A DNA stretch of 64,000 bases, taken from contig NZ_CP114035.2 in assembly GCF_026898135.2 (NCBI RefSeq), forward strand, positions 785,501 through 849,500. The letters are read 5' to 3'. Below, piece by piece: positions 26,365 through 36,972 of the stretch; positions within the stretch are counted from its first letter, which is position 1, and each line of letters begins with the position of its first letter. The position numbers and the translations under genes were made by a program. The notes beneath the pieces were generated by a model. It searched no databases and was not told where the DNA came from. It was given only the letters and a program-made list of their open reading frames with translations. The stretch is from Pseudomonas fortuita (lineage in GTDB: Bacteria; Pseudomonadota; Gammaproteobacteria; Pseudomonadales; Pseudomonadaceae).

Positions 26365-26949
26365 TCAGGCCTTCTGGCTGTGCAGCTCGCGCATCGCCTT
26401 GGCAAAGTCGCCGGCAAGCACGTCCGGCAGCACGCCGAGGGCAAAATCGATGCTGGCGTCGAGCTTCTCCTGCTCGGCGCGCGGCGCGCGGCCCAGGACG
26501 AAGTTGGATACCAGTTTGGCGTCACCCGGGTGGCCAATGCCAAGCCGCAGGCGGTGGAAGTCGTTCTGGTTGCCGAGCTGCGCGATGATGTCGCGCAGGC
26601 CGTTATGCCCACCATGGCCGCCGCCGCGCTTGAGCTTGGCAACGCCCGGAGGCAGGTCGAGTTCGTCGTGCGCCACCAGGATTGCTTCCGGCTTGATGCG
26701 GAAGAAATTGGCCAAGGCCGCCACGGCCTGGCCGCTGCGGTTCATGTAGGTGGTGGGGATCAACAAACGAACGTCGTTGCCCTGATGGCTGAACTTAGCC
26801 GTCAGGCCGAAATATTTTTTGTCAGCAGTCAGCGATACACGCTGGGCGCTGGCAATGCGTTCAACGAAAAGAGCCCCTGCGTTATGCCGGGTCTGTTCGT
26901 ATTCGGGGCCGGGGTTACCCAGGCCAACGATCAACTGGATGGCGGTCAC
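26365..26949 (-). CDS. pth: Peptidyl-tRNA hydrolase
   Basis: A 194-residue Pth, which frees stalled peptidyl-tRNAs by cutting the ester bond. Seen are [19 protein letters not shown] with the catalytic His, the Asp in [11 protein letters not shown], and [14 protein letters not shown]. The start is a GTG with GGAAGAG about 9 nt upstream, which gives the family length; an upstream ATG would add a non-conserved 11 residues. It lies between rplY and ychF on the minus strand. Confidence 0.97.
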   Translation of the reverse strand: MTAIQLIVGLGNPGPEYEQTRHNAGALFVERIASAQRVSLTADKKYFGLTAKFSHQGNDVRLLIPTTYMNRSGQAVAALANFFRIKPEAILVAHDELDLPPGVAKLKRGGGHGGHNGLRDIIAQLGNQNDFHRLRLGIGHPGDAKLVSNFVLGRAPRAEQEKLDASIDFALGVLPDVLAGDFAKAMRELHSQKA

Positions 26950-27028
26950 GTCAGGGGCTCTTCCTTGGAGTTGGTGGGTCACAGTGCGCGCGGCACTGTA
27001 ACCCGATCAACGCCGGCGTGCGAGTGGA

Positions 27029-27622
27029 TTACTCGGCAGCGCCTTCTGCTTCTGGAGCAACGCGTGGAGCGTGAACGTTGGCAACAGCTTTGTCATCACC
27101 GTGGGCCAGAGCTACGAACTCTACGCCTTTCGGAGCTTTCAGGTCCGACAGGTGGATGATGGTGCCGATTTCAGCGTTGGCCAGGTCAACTTCGATGAAC
27201 TCAGGCAGGTCTTTGGCTTCGCAGGAAACTTCGATCTGCGATTCAACGTGCGAGATCTCGCCGCCTTTCTTGACCGGTGCTTCTTCGTTGATGAAGTGCA
27301 CTGGAACAACAGCGGTCAGCTTCTGGCCAGCAACGACGCGGATGAAGTCAGCGTGCATGATGAACTGCTTGGCCGGGTGACGCTGCATGGCCTTGACGAT
27401 GACGTTTTGCTTGACGCCGTCAACGTTCAGCTCGATCACGTGGCTGAAGGCAGCTTCGTCTTCGAACAGCTTGGTGATTTCCTTGGCCAGGATGGTCAGG
27501 GATTGAGCTTCTTTGTCACCACCGTAGACAACGGCAGGGATGCTCAGCGCATGACGCAGGCGGCGGCTCGCACCTTTCCCCAGGTCAGTACGCGCTTGGG
27601 CGTTCAGGATAAAATCAGTCAT
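27029..27622 (-). CDS. rplY: Ribosomal protein bL25, two-domain Ctc form
   Basis: A 197-residue bL25 of the long Ctc/TL5 type. The N-terminal 5S-rRNA binding domain spans residues 1-90 ([35 protein letters not shown]) and a second beta domain follows to about 180, ending in an Ala/Glu-rich tail. E. coli has only the first domain. It lies between prs and pth. A strong terminator just upstream separates it from prs, so its expression probably depends on read-through or on a promoter in the 58-nt gap. Confidence 0.96.
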   Translation of the reverse strand: MTDFILNAQARTDLGKGASRRLRHALSIPAVVYGGDKEAQSLTILAKEITKLFEDEAAFSHVIELNVDGVKQNVIVKAMQRHPAKQFIMHADFIRVVAGQKLTAVVPVHFINEEAPVKKGGEISHVESQIEVSCEAKDLPEFIEVDLANAEIGTIIHLSDLKAPKGVEFVALAHGDDKAVANVHAPRVAPEAEGAAE

Positions 27623-27680
27623 TTTGTTTCTCCAAAATAGCCCCCCGAGAGCGTTTGCGACCAGCGCCAACGGGGATGGC

Positions 27681-27716
27681 AAAAAAGCCCCGCCCCAACA
27701 CATGTTGGGGCGGGGC
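27681..27716 (-). terminator. Strong intrinsic terminator between prs and rplY
   Basis: GCCCCGCCCCAACA and its perfect inverted copy form a 14-bp stem with a 2-nt gap at the tip, followed on the minus strand by TTTTTT. It lies 25 nt after prs and 59 nt before the rplY start. Confidence 0.9.
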
Positions 27717-27740
27717 GCTTCACATCAACACGCGTTCCGC

Positions 27741-28682
27741 TTAGCGGAACATCGCGCTGATCGATTCTTCATTGCTGATGCGGCGTACCGCTTCAGCGAC
27801 AACCGGTGCGATATCCAGCTGGCGGATACGGTCACAGGCTTGAGCAGCGGCGGACAGCGGAACGGTGTTGGTCACCACCAGCTCGTCCAGTACCGACTTC
27901 TCGATGTTCTCGATCGCGCGGCCCGACAGGACAGGGTGCGTGCAGTAGGCGTAAACCTTGGCAGCGCCGTGTTCTTTCAGGGCTTTGGCCGCGTGGCACA
28001 GGGTGCCGGCGGTGTCGACCATGTCGTCTACCAGGATGCAGGTGCGCCCTTCGACGTCGCCGATGATGTGCATAACCTCGGAGTGGTTAGCCTTTTCGCG
28101 GCGTTTGTCGATGATACCCAGGTCGACACCCAGGGACTTGGCGACTGCACGTGCACGCACGACACCACCAATGTCCGGGGAGACGATCATCAGGTTCTCG
28201 AAACGCTGGTCTTCGATATCGTCTACCAGTACGGGCGAGCCGTAGATGTTGTCGACGGGGATATCGAAGAAGCCTTGGATCTGGTCAGCGTGCAGGTCGA
28301 CGGTGAGAACACGGTCGATACCCACGACAGTGAGCATGTCAGCGACAACTTTGGCGCTGATGGCTACACGTGCCGAACGCGGACGGCGGTCCTGGCGGGC
28401 ATATCCGAAGTAAGGAATCACGGCGGTGATTCGGGATGCTGAGGAGCGGCGGAAGGCGTCGGCCATCACTACCAGTTCCATCAGGTTATCGTTGGTCGGG
28501 GCACAAGTCGGCTGAATAATGAAAACGTCTTTACCGCGAACATTTTCATTGATCTCAGTGCTGATTTCGCCGTCGGAGAACTTACCGACAGAGACGTCAC
28601 CGAGAGGGATATGCAGCTGACGTACGACACGCCGAGCCAGATCGGGGTTAGCGTTCCCCGTAAAGACCATCATCTTGGACAC
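27741..28682 (-). CDS. prs: Ribose-phosphate pyrophosphokinase (PRPP synthase)
   Basis: A 313-residue class I PRPP synthase, which makes PRPP from ribose 5-phosphate and ATP for nucleotide, His and Trp synthesis. Visible are the flexible loop [10 protein letters not shown], the PRPP-binding loop [13 protein letters not shown] and [12 protein letters not shown]. The start is a GTG giving [13 protein letters not shown], which matches the Pseudomonas family start; the first ATG is 9 nt further in. tRNA-Gln lies 48 nt upstream on the same strand. Its product feeds upp and hpt, which lie 20 kb away in this window. Confidence 0.97.
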   Translation of the reverse strand: MSKMMVFTGNANPDLARRVVRQLHIPLGDVSVGKFSDGEISTEINENVRGKDVFIIQPTCAPTNDNLMELVVMADAFRRSSASRITAVIPYFGYARQDRRPRSARVAISAKVVADMLTVVGIDRVLTVDLHADQIQGFFDIPVDNIYGSPVLVDDIEDQRFENLMIVSPDIGGVVRARAVAKSLGVDLGIIDKRREKANHSEVMHIIGDVEGRTCILVDDMVDTAGTLCHAAKALKEHGAAKVYAYCTHPVLSGRAIENIEKSVLDELVVTNTVPLSAAAQACDRIRQLDIAPVVAEAVRRISNEESISAMFR

Positions 28683-28730
28683 GCGCAGTACCTGAAGGCT
28701 GAGGGTATACCTGGATGAGTATAAGGAAAA

Positions 28731-28805
28731 TGGCAGGGGCGGCTGGATTCGAACCAACGCATGGCAGGATCAAAACCTGCTGCCTTACCGCTTGGCGACG
28801 CCCCT
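28731..28805 (-). tRNA. tRNA-Gln (TTG anticodon)
   Basis: A 75-nt minus-strand tRNA. The acceptor AGGGGCG pairs with CGCCCCT, discriminator G and encoded CCA follow, and the anticodon loop TTTTGAT carries TTG. The T-arm is GGTTCGAATCC. It sits between ispE (20 nt) and prs (48 nt), all on one strand, so it may be cut out of a mixed mRNA-tRNA transcript. Confidence 0.95.
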
Positions 28806-28825
28806 GTATCTGTTGCTGCGAACGC

Positions 28826-29686
28826 TTATGCGCTCGACTTCTTGACCAGACTTTGCAGCTTGCGATGCAACATCGAAATATTGCTTCCTTTCGCCACAAA
28901 CCCTGTTTGGGTCGCTGAAAGAAGGGCCAGAACTTTATCAGCTTCGGCTTTGCTTGGGAAGGCCCCAAACACACAACTTCCAGTGCCGGTTAGTCGAGCC
29001 TCAGTGAATTTACCCAGTGAATTCAACGCATTGCGAACTTCTGGGTAACTCTGCTCTACCACCGGTTGGCAGTCATTTCGACTGTTTCCCTCGGGAACGG
29101 GGCGCATATTAAGGGGGAGGGAATCACGTGTCAACTGCGGATGTGAAAAAATTTCTACTGTGCTGACAGACACTTGCGGCACCAGCACGACATACCAAGG
29201 CTCTTCAGGGTCGACCGGGGTCAACTGTTCGCCCACACCCTGGGCGAACGCCGCATGGCCGCGCACGAATACCGGTACGTCGGCACCCAGGCTCAGGCCC
29301 AGTGCGGCCAGGCGGTCTTCGTCCCAGTCCAGTTGCCACAGGTGGGCGAGGGCCTGCAGGGTGGTTGCGGCGTCCGAGCTGCCGCCGCCGATGCCGCCAC
29401 CCATGGGCAGCACTTTGGTCAGCCAGATATCGGCACCCAATGGGCTGCCGGACTGTTCCTGCAGCTTGCGCGCAGCACGCACGATCAGGTTGCTGTCGTG
29501 CGGTACTGCCTCGATCTCGGTGTGCAGGCGGATCACGCCATCGTCACGTACGGCGAAACTCAGTTCGTCGCCATGGTCGAGAAACTGGAATACGGTTTCC
29601 AGCTCGTGATAGCCATCAGCGCGACGCCCGATGATGTGCAGCCACAGGTTGAGCTTGGCCGGGGCGGGCAGGGTGAGCGTGTGCAT
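28826..29686 (-). CDS. ispE: 4-diphosphocytidyl-2-C-methyl-D-erythritol kinase
   Basis: A 286-residue GHMP kinase of the non-mevalonate isoprenoid pathway; it phosphorylates CDP-methylerythritol. The N-terminal [23 protein letters not shown] is the substrate-binding signature and [15 protein letters not shown] the ATP loop (about residues 95-109). It starts 4 nt after lolB and is followed by tRNA-Gln and prs, the common gammaproteobacterial order. Confidence 0.96.
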   Translation of the reverse strand: MHTLTLPAPAKLNLWLHIIGRRADGYHELETVFQFLDHGDELSFAVRDDGVIRLHTEIEAVPHDSNLIVRAARKLQEQSGSPLGADIWLTKVLPMGGGIGGGSSDAATTLQALAHLWQLDWDEDRLAALGLSLGADVPVFVRGHAAFAQGVGEQLTPVDPEEPWYVVLVPQVSVSTVEIFSHPQLTRDSLPLNMRPVPEGNSRNDCQPVVEQSYPEVRNALNSLGKFTEARLTGTGSCVFGAFPSKAEADKVLALLSATQTGFVAKGSNISMLHRKLQSLVKKSSA

Positions 29687-29690
29687 GAAA

Positions 29691-30308
29691 TCAGTGCCCC
29701 AGCTGGCGTGGCTGCCAGTCCTTGACCACCAGGGTCACGTCCAGATTCTTGCCGTGCAGTTTCAGGCGCTCGGGCAACCAATAGCCATTCTGTTCGGTGT
29801 AGCTCAGGTACTGCACCTGCCAGCCATCCTGGTCAAGGCTGGCCAGGCGGCTGTCGCCGTCCAGAGTCAGCTTGCTCTTGCTGTCGGGGGCGGGCAGGCC
29901 GCGGACCCACCACACCAGGTGCGATACTGGCAGCTGCCAGCCGAGCTGCTCTTCCAGCAGGGCTTCCGGGCTGGTGGCCTCGAAGCGGCCCTGGTTGGCC
30001 ACTTCGAGCACAACGCCACCGGGGCGGCCGGTCAGTCGTGCGGCACCACGGCCGAGTGGGCCAGCCAGGCGAATGTCGTAATAGTCCTGGCGCTGCAGCC
30101 AGAAGAGCGTGCCGCTACCTGAATCGCGCGGCGCGCGGATGCCGACTTTGCCGTTGATCTGCCAGCCATCAAGGCTGCTCAACTGCGCTTTATGGGCGCG
30201 CCACTGCTGCGGGTCGCCGTGCCCTTGCAGGGCCTCGCGGCTACCGAAGCCGGCACAGCCAGCCAGCAGGGCGATCAGGGTGAAGGTGATGCAATGGCGC
30301 AGGAACAT
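29691..30308 (-). CDS. lolB: LolB, outer-membrane lipoprotein receptor
   Basis: A 205-residue lipoprotein with signal peptide and lipobox LLAGC (Cys18). LolB takes lipoproteins from periplasmic LolA and inserts them in the outer membrane. The body shows the LolA/LolB half-barrel pattern ([38 protein letters not shown]). It lies 4 nt from both the TPR lipoprotein gene upstream and ispE downstream, so it is within a tight operon. Confidence 0.94.
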   Translation of the reverse strand: MFLRHCITFTLIALLAGCAGFGSREALQGHGDPQQWRAHKAQLSSLDGWQINGKVGIRAPRDSGSGTLFWLQRQDYYDIRLAGPLGRGAARLTGRPGGVVLEVANQGRFEATSPEALLEEQLGWQLPVSHLVWWVRGLPAPDSKSKLTLDGDSRLASLDQDGWQVQYLSYTEQNGYWLPERLKLHGKNLDVTLVVKDWQPRQLGH

Positions 30309-30312
30309 GGCG

Positions 30313-32034
30313 TTAAAGGGTCTCGGATCCGGTCAGGCGCAAAAGGGTTTTGCGCAGGATGGGGCTGTCGGCCTGGGCTTCGAAGCCCTTGGCCCATACC
30401 TGGCGGGCTTCGCGGCGCTTGCCATTAGCCCACAGCACTTCGCCCAGGTGGGCGGCCACTTCGTGGTCGGGGAAGTTGGCAAAGGCTTGGCGCAGGTAGG
30501 TTTCAGCCTCGTCGAGGTTGCCCAGACGGTAATTGACCCAGCCCAGGCTGTCGAGTACCGCCGGGTCGTCCGGGGTCAGCTGGTGGGCCTTGTCAATCAG
30601 CGCCTTGGCTTCGGTGTAGCGGGTGGTACGGTCGGCCAGGGTGTAGCCCAGGGCGTTCAAGGCCATGGCATTTTCCGGCTCGCGGGCGATGATGGCGCGC
30701 AGGTCCTTTTCCAGTTGGCCAAGGTCGTCGCGCTTTTCGGCCAGCATGGCGCGCGTGTACAGCAGGTTGAGGTCGTCCGGGTAGCGCTGGATGGCTTGCT
30801 GCAGCACCTGGCTGGCCTGGGCGTCCTTGTTGTTGTTGCTGTAACTTTCCGATTCGATCAGGAACAGCTGGATGGCGTAGTCCGGCTGGGCTTCGCGGGC
30901 CTCGGCGAGCAGGCGTGAAGCCTCGGTGCCGCGGCCGTTGGCAATCAGGATGTCGGCCTGGCGCAGCTGCGCCGGCAGGTAATCGGGGCCAGGGCCGACC
31001 AGGGCGTACTCGCGCAGGGCGCCAGCGGGGTCGTGGCGTTCTTCGCGGATGCGGCCCAGGTTCAGGTGTGCGGCGTCGACGTTGCTGTCGCGCTCGACCA
31101 GCTCCTGCAGGTAGCCTTCGGCTTCATCCCAGTCTTTGTTTTCCAGGCACACCAGGGCCAGTGAGTAACGCAGCTCGTCATCGTCGGGGTATTGCTGGAC
31201 CAGGCTGAGGAACTCGCCCTTGGCATCGCCGATGCGGTCCTGTTCGACCAGGGTGCGGGCATAGGTCAGGCGCAGGCGCTTGTCATCCGGGTTGTCGCGG
31301 ATCGCGCCGCGCAGCAGCGGCAGGGCCTCGGGGCCACGGTCCAGGGCCTGAAGCAGGCGGGCGCGCAGCAGGATCGGGGCAATTTCGCCGTTTTGCGTCG
31401 GGTGCGATTCGAGCAGCTCCAGCGCCTCTTCAGCCTTGCCGTCCTGGTTCAGCAGCAGTGCCTTGCCGAATATCAGCTGGCCGTTGTCGGGGTATTTCAC
31501 CAGCAGGCGCTCGAAGCTTTGCAGCAAGCCGTCGCGGGTGCTCTGGTCGGTTTCGGCGGCTGACAAGGCGAGGAAGTCGAAGTGAGTGTCGCCTTGGCCC
31601 TGCAGCACTTTTTCCATGTAGGCCATGGCGTCGTCATAACGGCCGGCGCGGGCTAGCTGGATGGCGGCGGCGCGCTGGGCGTCGAGGTTCTGCGGGTCAT
31701 TGCGGGCCCAGACCAGCGCGTTATCCAGCGCCGGCTCGTCGGCGCCGAGGTATTCGGCAATGCGGTAGGCACGCTCGGAAACCCCGGGGTCCTGGGTTTT
31801 TGCTGCCTGGTCGGTGTAGTTGGCCAAGGCGATATCGAAGCGGTTGCGCTGGCCAGCCAGTTCCGCGACCAGCAGGCTGTAAAGCGTGTCCTGCTTGAAC
31901 GAGCCATACACCACGGGCTTTTCCGCCTCGCCCTTGCCGGCTTCGGCGATGGGAGGCTCGGCCTTTTGCGGGGCCAGGTTCTGGCAGCCCTGGAGCAGGG
32001 CGAAGGCAAGCAGCAATGCGTATGGTTTGTTCAT
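30313..32034 (-). CDS. TPR-repeat lipoprotein
   Basis: A 573-residue protein with a signal peptide and lipobox LLQGC (Cys17), then tandem TPR-type helical repeats over most of its length. Clear examples are [33 protein letters not shown] and [34 protein letters not shown] near the C-terminus. It corresponds in position to PA4667 of P. aeruginosa. TPR lipoproteins usually serve as assembly platforms in the periplasm; the partners are not known. It is the first gene of the lolB-ispE operon. Confidence 0.9.
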   Translation of the reverse strand: MNKPYALLLAFALLQGCQNLAPQKAEPPIAEAGKGEAEKPVVYGSFKQDTLYSLLVAELAGQRNRFDIALANYTDQAAKTQDPGVSERAYRIAEYLGADEPALDNALVWARNDPQNLDAQRAAAIQLARAGRYDDAMAYMEKVLQGQGDTHFDFLALSAAETDQSTRDGLLQSFERLLVKYPDNGQLIFGKALLLNQDGKAEEALELLESHPTQNGEIAPILLRARLLQALDRGPEALPLLRGAIRDNPDDKRLRLTYARTLVEQDRIGDAKGEFLSLVQQYPDDDELRYSLALVCLENKDWDEAEGYLQELVERDSNVDAAHLNLGRIREERHDPAGALREYALVGPGPDYLPAQLRQADILIANGRGTEASRLLAEAREAQPDYAIQLFLIESESYSNNNKDAQASQVLQQAIQRYPDDLNLLYTRAMLAEKRDDLGQLEKDLRAIIAREPENAMALNALGYTLADRTTRYTEAKALIDKAHQLTPDDPAVLDSLGWVNYRLGNLDEAETYLRQAFANFPDHEVAAHLGEVLWANGKRREARQVWAKGFEAQADSPILRKTLLRLTGSETL

Positions 32035-32207
32035 AGAAGGCTTTAGGAGGACTCACCGGCGGTCGGAGCATGATGACACAAGCGCGGGGGCAAACCCACC
32101 TGCGAAGGTATGAAGCTACGCTCAGCACATGCAGACCGCGCAGCGCGCGCAGCGTTCGCCCGGGCATTGCCACGATGCCCAGCGCTCGCGCGCGCTCACG
32201 CTCTTGT

Positions 32208-32241
32208 TTCTGCTTCTGCTTCTGCTTCTGCTTCTGCTTCT
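32208..32241. repeat. TTCTGC hexanucleotide tandem repeat
   Basis: About five and a half perfect copies of TTCTGC, in a non-coding region just left of the large inverted repeat. Such tracts are prone to slippage and may vary in copy number between strains. Confidence 0.9.
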
Positions 32242-32271
32242 AAGCGCGCGATAGTTCAAGCGACGCAGATT

Positions 32272-32845
32272 GCGACTTCAGGAGGCCGAGCGCAGGGCTT
32301 GCGTAGGGAGGTGACGGGCATGGATGCCCGTCAAGCGCTGGGCCCCAGGATGGGGCCTGCAGCGCGGTCCTCCCGGGAGCAAGCCCGGAGCGAGGGGACC
32401 CCGGAGCGAAGCGCAGGGGCCGGATGATGGGAGCGGACGGCTTTGGTTACTTTGGCCAAGACCAAAGTAACCCGCCGGAAGGGCGGAAAGGTGACTTGGC
32501 GCCACCTGCGCGAACGAATGTCTACACTGTGCTAAGGCCCACATCGCAAGAAGCGAAAAGCGGATCTGGCTGTTTTGGTTCAGCGAACAGTCCATTTGCG
32601 ATGGCGACGCTGACTCACCTTTTCGCCCTTACGGCGAGTCACTTTTTGTCAAACGCGACAAAAAGTAACCAAAAAACGCTGCGCTCCCATCATCCGGCCC
32701 CTGCGCTTCGCTCCGGGGTTCCCTCACTCCGGCCTTGCTCCCGGGAGGACCGCGCTGCAGGCCCCATCCTGGGGCCCAGCGCTTGACGGGCATCCATGCC
32801 CGTCACCTCCCTTCGCAAGGCCTGCGTTCGGCCTCCTGAAGTCGC
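32272..32845. repeat. 574-bp nested inverted repeat element
   Basis: The outer arms 32272-32435 and 32682-32845 (164 bp each) are inverted copies with few mismatches. Inside, 32473-32495 and 32614-32636 are again inverted copies (19 of 21 matching bases in the core). Two short perfect hairpins lie at 32445-32472 (GGTTACTTTGG stem) and 32641-32666 (ACTTTTTGTC stem). The centre is near 32558. Frames on both strands are open only because of the GC-rich symmetry; no transposase is present. I recall similar palindromes scattered through Pseudomonas genomes, so a mobile non-autonomous element is likely. Confidence 0.88.
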
Positions 32846-32849
32846 GAAA

Positions 32850-32892
32850 ATCAAAAGCAGATCAAAAGCCAGATCAAAAGCAGATCAAAAGC
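32850..32892. repeat. Tandem ATCAAAAGC-type repeat at the right flank of the inverted repeat
   Basis: Four copies of the unit ATCAAAAGC with 2-3 nt linkers (CAG/CCAG/CAG) directly follow the right arm of the inverted repeat. No function is visible. Confidence 0.85.
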
Positions 32893-33036
32893 GGGAGTGA
32901 AAGCTGAAATCAACGCTCATCCTTGCCCGCGAGCGGCGATAGCCGCAGCGCTATCAGCGCAATAGCGAACGGTGGTTGTTCTAATACCTGTGAAAGAGGA
33001 CAATTATCGGCTTCCCGTCACAACCAGCGACCTTGC

Positions 33037-34314
33037 ATGGCCTTTCTTGCACTTGGTATCAACCATAAGACTGCCTCGGTAGACGTACGCGAGCGCGTGG
33101 CGTTTACCCCAGAGCAGCTGGTAGACGCCCTGCAGCAGCTCTGCCGGCTGACTTCCAGCCGCGAAGCGGCGATCCTGTCGACCTGCAACCGCAGCGAGCT
33201 CTATATAGAGCAGGACCACTTGTCTGCCGACGCCGTGCTGCAATGGCTGGCCGACTATCACCGCCTCAGCCTGGACGAGTTGCGCGCCAGTGCCTACGTG
33301 CATGAAGAGCATGATGCCGTTAAGCACATGATGCGCGTGGCTTCGGGCCTGGACTCGCTGGTGCTCGGCGAGCCGCAGATCCTCGGCCAGATGAAGTCAG
33401 CCTACGCCGTGGCGCGGGAGGCCGGCACCGTCGGCCCGTTGCTCGGGCGCCTGTTCCAGGCCACCTTCAGCGCCGCCAAGCAGGTGCGCACCGACACCGC
33501 CATTGGTGAAAACCCGGTATCGGTGGCGTTTGCCGCAGTCAGCCTGGCCAAACAGATTTTCAGCGACCTGGGCCGCAGCCAGGCCTTGTTGATCGGTGCC
33601 GGCGAAACCATCACCCTGGTCGCACGCCACCTGCATGAGCAAGGCGTGCGGCGTATCGTCGTGGCCAACCGTACCCTGGAGCGGGCCAGTACCCTGGCCG
33701 AGCAGTTTGGCGCACACGCCGTACTGCTGGCCGACATCCCCCAGGAACTGGCCAACAGCGACATCGTCATCAGTTCCACCGCCAGCCAGTTGCCCATCCT
33801 GGGCAAGGGCGCGGTCGAGAGTGCGCTGAAACAGCGCCGGCACAAGCCGATCTTCATGGTCGACATTGCCGTGCCGCGCGACATCGAACCTGAAGTCGGC
33901 GAGCTGGACGACGTGTACCTGTACACTGTCGATGACCTGCATGACGTGGTGGCGGAAAACCTCAAGAGCCGCCAGGGCGCAGCCCAGGCGGCTGAAGAAC
34001 TGGTCTCGGTGGGCGCCGAGGATTTCATGCTGCGCCTGCGTGAACTGGCGGCGGTGGACGTGCTCAAGGCCTACCGCCAGCAGAGCGAGCGCCTGCGTGA
34101 CGACGAATTGCAAAAGGCCCAGCGCCTGCTGGCCAACGGCGGCAACCCCGAGGACGTACTGGCCCAACTGGCCCGGGGGCTGACCAACAAACTCCTGCAT
34201 GCGCCCAGCGTGCAGTTGAAAAAGCTCTCGGCCGAGGGCCGCCTTGATGCGCTGGCCATGGCCCAGGAACTCTTTGCCCTCAACGAGGGCTCCACGGACA
34301 AATCCCCGCAATGA
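33037..34314 (+). CDS. hemA: Glutamyl-tRNA reductase
   Basis: A 425-residue HemA, which reduces glutamyl-tRNA to glutamate-1-semialdehyde, the first committed step of haem synthesis. Cys50 in [12 protein letters not shown] is the nucleophile. The NADPH domain has [16 protein letters not shown], and a helical dimerisation domain ends the protein. The start at [14 protein letters not shown] is the family start; an in-frame extension upstream runs into non-coding DNA. It opens the hemA-prfA-prmC-moeB-murI operon and overlaps prfA by 4 nt. Confidence 0.97.
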   Translation: MAFLALGINHKTASVDVRERVAFTPEQLVDALQQLCRLTSSREAAILSTCNRSELYIEQDHLSADAVLQWLADYHRLSLDELRASAYVHEEHDAVKHMMRVASGLDSLVLGEPQILGQMKSAYAVAREAGTVGPLLGRLFQATFSAAKQVRTDTAIGENPVSVAFAAVSLAKQIFSDLGRSQALLIGAGETITLVARHLHEQGVRRIVVANRTLERASTLAEQFGAHAVLLADIPQELANSDIVISSTASQLPILGKGAVESALKQRRHKPIFMVDIAVPRDIEPEVGELDDVYLYTVDDLHDVVAENLKSRQGAAQAAEELVSVGAEDFMLRLRELAAVDVLKAYRQQSERLRDDELQKAQRLLANGGNPEDVLAQLARGLTNKLLHAPSVQLKKLSAEGRLDALAMAQELFALNEGSTDKSPQ

Positions 34315-35393
34315 AAGCGTCGCTGCTGAACAAACTGGATATCCTCCAGGACCGCTTCGAAGAGCTCACCGCACTGCTCGGTGATGCTGAGGTCATTTCC
34401 GACCAGACGCGCTTTCGCGCGTATTCCCGTGAATATGCCGAGGTCGAGCCGGTCTACGCTGCTTATAAAGAGTGGTGCAAAGTCCAGGGTGACCTTGAGG
34501 GCGCCCAGGCATTGCTCAAGGACAGCGACCCGGACCTGCGTGAAATGGCCGTGGAAGAAGTGCGTGAAGCCAAGGAACAGCTGCTGACGCTGGAGGCGAA
34601 GCTGCAACGCATGCTGCTGCCCAAAGACCCCAACGACGGCCGCAACGTGTTCCTCGAAATTCGCGCCGGTACGGGTGGCGACGAGGCGGCCATCTTCTCT
34701 GGCGACCTGTTCCGCATGTATTCGCGCTACGCCGAAAAACGCGGCTGGCGCCTGGAGATCTTGTCCGAGAACGAAGGCGAGCACGGCGGCTACAAGGAAA
34801 TCATCGCCCGTGTCGAGGGTGAGCACGTGTACGGCAAGCTCAAGTTCGAGTCTGGCGCACACCGTGTTCAGCGCGTGCCGGAAACCGAATCCCAAGGCCG
34901 CGTGCACACCTCCGCCTGCACAGTGGCGGTGCTGCCCGAGCCGGACGAACAAGCAGCCATCGAAATCAACCCGGCCGATCTGCGCGTGGACACCTACCGT
35001 GCATCGGGCGCGGGTGGTCAGCACGTGAACAAGACCGACTCGGCGATCCGTATTACCCACTTGCCCACCGGTATCGTGGTCGAGTGCCAGGAAGAGCGTT
35101 CGCAGCACAAGAACCGCGCCCGTGCCATGTCCTGGCTGTCGGCCAAGCTCAACGACATGCAGACCAGCGCAGCACAGAATGCCATTGCCAGCGAGCGCAA
35201 ACTGCTGGTGGGGTCCGGTGACCGTTCCGAGCGCATCCGCACCTACAATTATCCACAGGGTCGGGTAACCGATCACCGTATCAACCTGACCTTGTACTCG
35301 CTGGACGACATCCTCAGCGGTGGCGTGGACGCAGTGATCGAACCGCTGCTGGCCGAATACCAGGCCGATCAACTGGCTGCCCTGGGGGACTGA
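34311..35393 (+). CDS. prfA: Peptide chain release factor 1
   Basis: A 360-residue RF1 that ends translation at UAA and UAG. The GGQ loop is in [18 protein letters not shown] (about residues 228-245) and the codon-reading tripeptide PxT appears as PET in [15 protein letters not shown]. It overlaps hemA (ATGA) and shares one base with prmC (TGATG), so the three are coupled. PrmC, encoded next, methylates the GGQ glutamine. Confidence 0.97.
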   Translation: MKASLLNKLDILQDRFEELTALLGDAEVISDQTRFRAYSREYAEVEPVYAAYKEWCKVQGDLEGAQALLKDSDPDLREMAVEEVREAKEQLLTLEAKLQRMLLPKDPNDGRNVFLEIRAGTGGDEAAIFSGDLFRMYSRYAEKRGWRLEILSENEGEHGGYKEIIARVEGEHVYGKLKFESGAHRVQRVPETESQGRVHTSACTVAVLPEPDEQAAIEINPADLRVDTYRASGAGGQHVNKTDSAIRITHLPTGIVVECQEERSQHKNRARAMSWLSAKLNDMQTSAAQNAIASERKLLVGSGDRSERIRTYNYPQGRVTDHRINLTLYSLDDILSGGVDAVIEPLLAEYQADQLAALGD

Positions 35394-36223
35394 TGACCAT
35401 CATCGCCAGCTTGCTGCGCAACGCGCAGCTGCCCGAGTCGCCCACCGAGCGGCTGGATGCCGAATTGCTGCTGGCTGCTGCCATCGGCAAGTCGCGCAGC
35501 TACCTGCACACCTGGCCCGAGCGAATCGTCAGCAGCGAAGATGCCCAGACTTACGCCGGTTACCTTCAGCGCCGCCGTGGCGGCGAGCCGGTCGCTTACA
35601 TCCTCGGGCAGCAGGGCTTCTGGACGATCGACCTGGAAGTGGCGCCGCATACCCTGATCCCGCGGCCGGATACCGAGCTGTTGGTCGAGACTGCCCTTGA
35701 GCTGCAACCCGCCTCGCCGGCCAAGGTCCTTGACCTGGGCACCGGTACCGGTGCGATTGCCCTGGCCCTGGCCAGCGATCGCCCGGCCTGGCAGCTGACT
35801 GCAGTTGACCGGGTGGAAGAAGCCGCTGCCCTGGCCGAGCGCAACCGCCAACGTTTGGGTCTGAGCAACGCGCAGGTGCGGGTAAGCCACTGGTTCGACA
35901 GCCTGGCCGGCGAGCGTTTCGACCTGATTGTCAGCAACCCCCCCTATATTGCCGCCGCAGACCCACACCTGGTGGCCGGTGACGTGCGCTTCGAGCCCAG
36001 CAGTGCACTGGTGGCCGGTGCCGATGGCCTGGACGACCTGCGCGTGATCGTTGCCCAGGCCCCCGCGCACCTGTTGCCCGGTGGCTGGTTGCTGTTGGAA
36101 CATGGCTACGACCAGGCAGCGGCGGTACGCGCTTTGCTGGCTGAGCAAGGCTTTATCGAGGTCGCCAGCCGAACGGACCTGGGCGGCCATGAACGCATTA
36201 CCCTGGGGCGCCTGCCATGCTGA
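35393..36223 (+). CDS. prmC: PrmC, release factor N5-glutamine methyltransferase
   Basis: A 276-residue SAM-dependent methyltransferase that modifies the GGQ glutamine of release factors. It has an N-terminal helical substrate-binding part (1-80), the SAM loop VLDLGTGTGAIALALA (about 110-125) and the catalytic NPPY motif (IVSNPPYIAA, about 183). The start codon overlaps the prfA stop codon by one base. The end overlaps moeB by 7 nt. Confidence 0.96.
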   Translation: MTIIASLLRNAQLPESPTERLDAELLLAAAIGKSRSYLHTWPERIVSSEDAQTYAGYLQRRRGGEPVAYILGQQGFWTIDLEVAPHTLIPRPDTELLVETALELQPASPAKVLDLGTGTGAIALALASDRPAWQLTAVDRVEEAAALAERNRQRLGLSNAQVRVSHWFDSLAGERFDLIVSNPPYIAAADPHLVAGDVRFEPSSALVAGADGLDDLRVIVAQAPAHLLPGGWLLLEHGYDQAAAVRALLAEQGFIEVASRTDLGGHERITLGRLPC

Positions 36224-36972
36224 GTGATCAGGAACTTCTGCGTTACAGCCGGCAGGTATTGCTGGCCCAGATCGACATCGACGGCCAGTTACGGCTCAAG
36301 CAGAGCAAGGCACTGATTGTCGGCCTTGGCGGCCTGGGCTCCCCGGTGGCACTGTACCTGGCTGCCGCCGGGGTGGGTGAGCTGCACCTGGCCGACTTCG
36401 ACACCGTCGACCTGACCAACCTGCAACGCCAGGTGATTCACGACAGTGCCAGCGTCGGCATGAGCAAGGTCGATTCGGCCTTGCAGCGCTTGCAGGCAAT
36501 AAACCCGGAGATCGGTCTGGTTGCCCATCGCCAAGCCCTGGACGAAGATTCGCTGGCTGCCGCTGTGGCGGCAGTCGACCTGGTGCTGGACTGCTCCGAC
36601 AATTTCGCTACTCGTGAAGCGGTCAACGCGGCCTGTATGGCTGCTGGCAAACCACTGGTGAGCGGCGCGGCGATCCGCCTTGAAGGGCAGTTGTCGGTGT
36701 TTGACCCTCGGCGCGACTACAGCCCCTGCTACCACTGTCTGTACGGGCATGGCAGTGACGATGAACTGACCTGCAGCGAAGCTGGCGTGATCGGCCCGCT
36801 GGTGGGTTTGGTGGGCAGCCTGCAAGCGCTGGAGGCAATGAAGCTGCTGGCCGGCTTCGGCGAACCGCTGGTGGGTCGTCTGCTGTTGATCGATGCTCTC
36901 GGCACCCGTATCCGTGAGCTGCGCGTCAAGCGCGACCCGGCTTGCGCAGTTTGCGGCAAGCGCGATGGCTGA
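36217..36972 (+). CDS. moeB: MoeB/HesA-type adenylyltransferase
   Basis: A 251-residue ThiF/MoeB family E1-like enzyme. The ATP loop is [10 protein letters not shown] (about 30-40), with [15 protein letters not shown] and [13 protein letters not shown] as adenylation motifs. Zinc cysteine pairs are CYHC and CAVC. MoeB activates MoaD in molybdopterin synthesis; the closely related ThiF acts on ThiS, and the gene alone does not settle which. It sits between prmC and murI with overlaps on both sides (7 and 8 nt). Confidence 0.9.
   Translation: MLSDQELLRYSRQVLLAQIDIDGQLRLKQSKALIVGLGGLGSPVALYLAAAGVGELHLADFDTVDLTNLQRQVIHDSASVGMSKVDSALQRLQAINPEIGLVAHRQALDEDSLAAAVAAVDLVLDCSDNFATREAVNAACMAAGKPLVSGAAIRLEGQLSVFDPRRDYSPCYHCLYGHGSDDELTCSEAGVIGPLVGLVGSLQALEAMKLLAGFGEPLVGRLLLIDALGTRIRELRVKRDPACAVCGKRDG

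Noticed and set aside
32110..32786. Open frames on both strands inside the inverted repeat
   Set aside because: They read through the symmetrical arms, match no family and exist because the repeat is GC-rich; the element is better described as non-coding.
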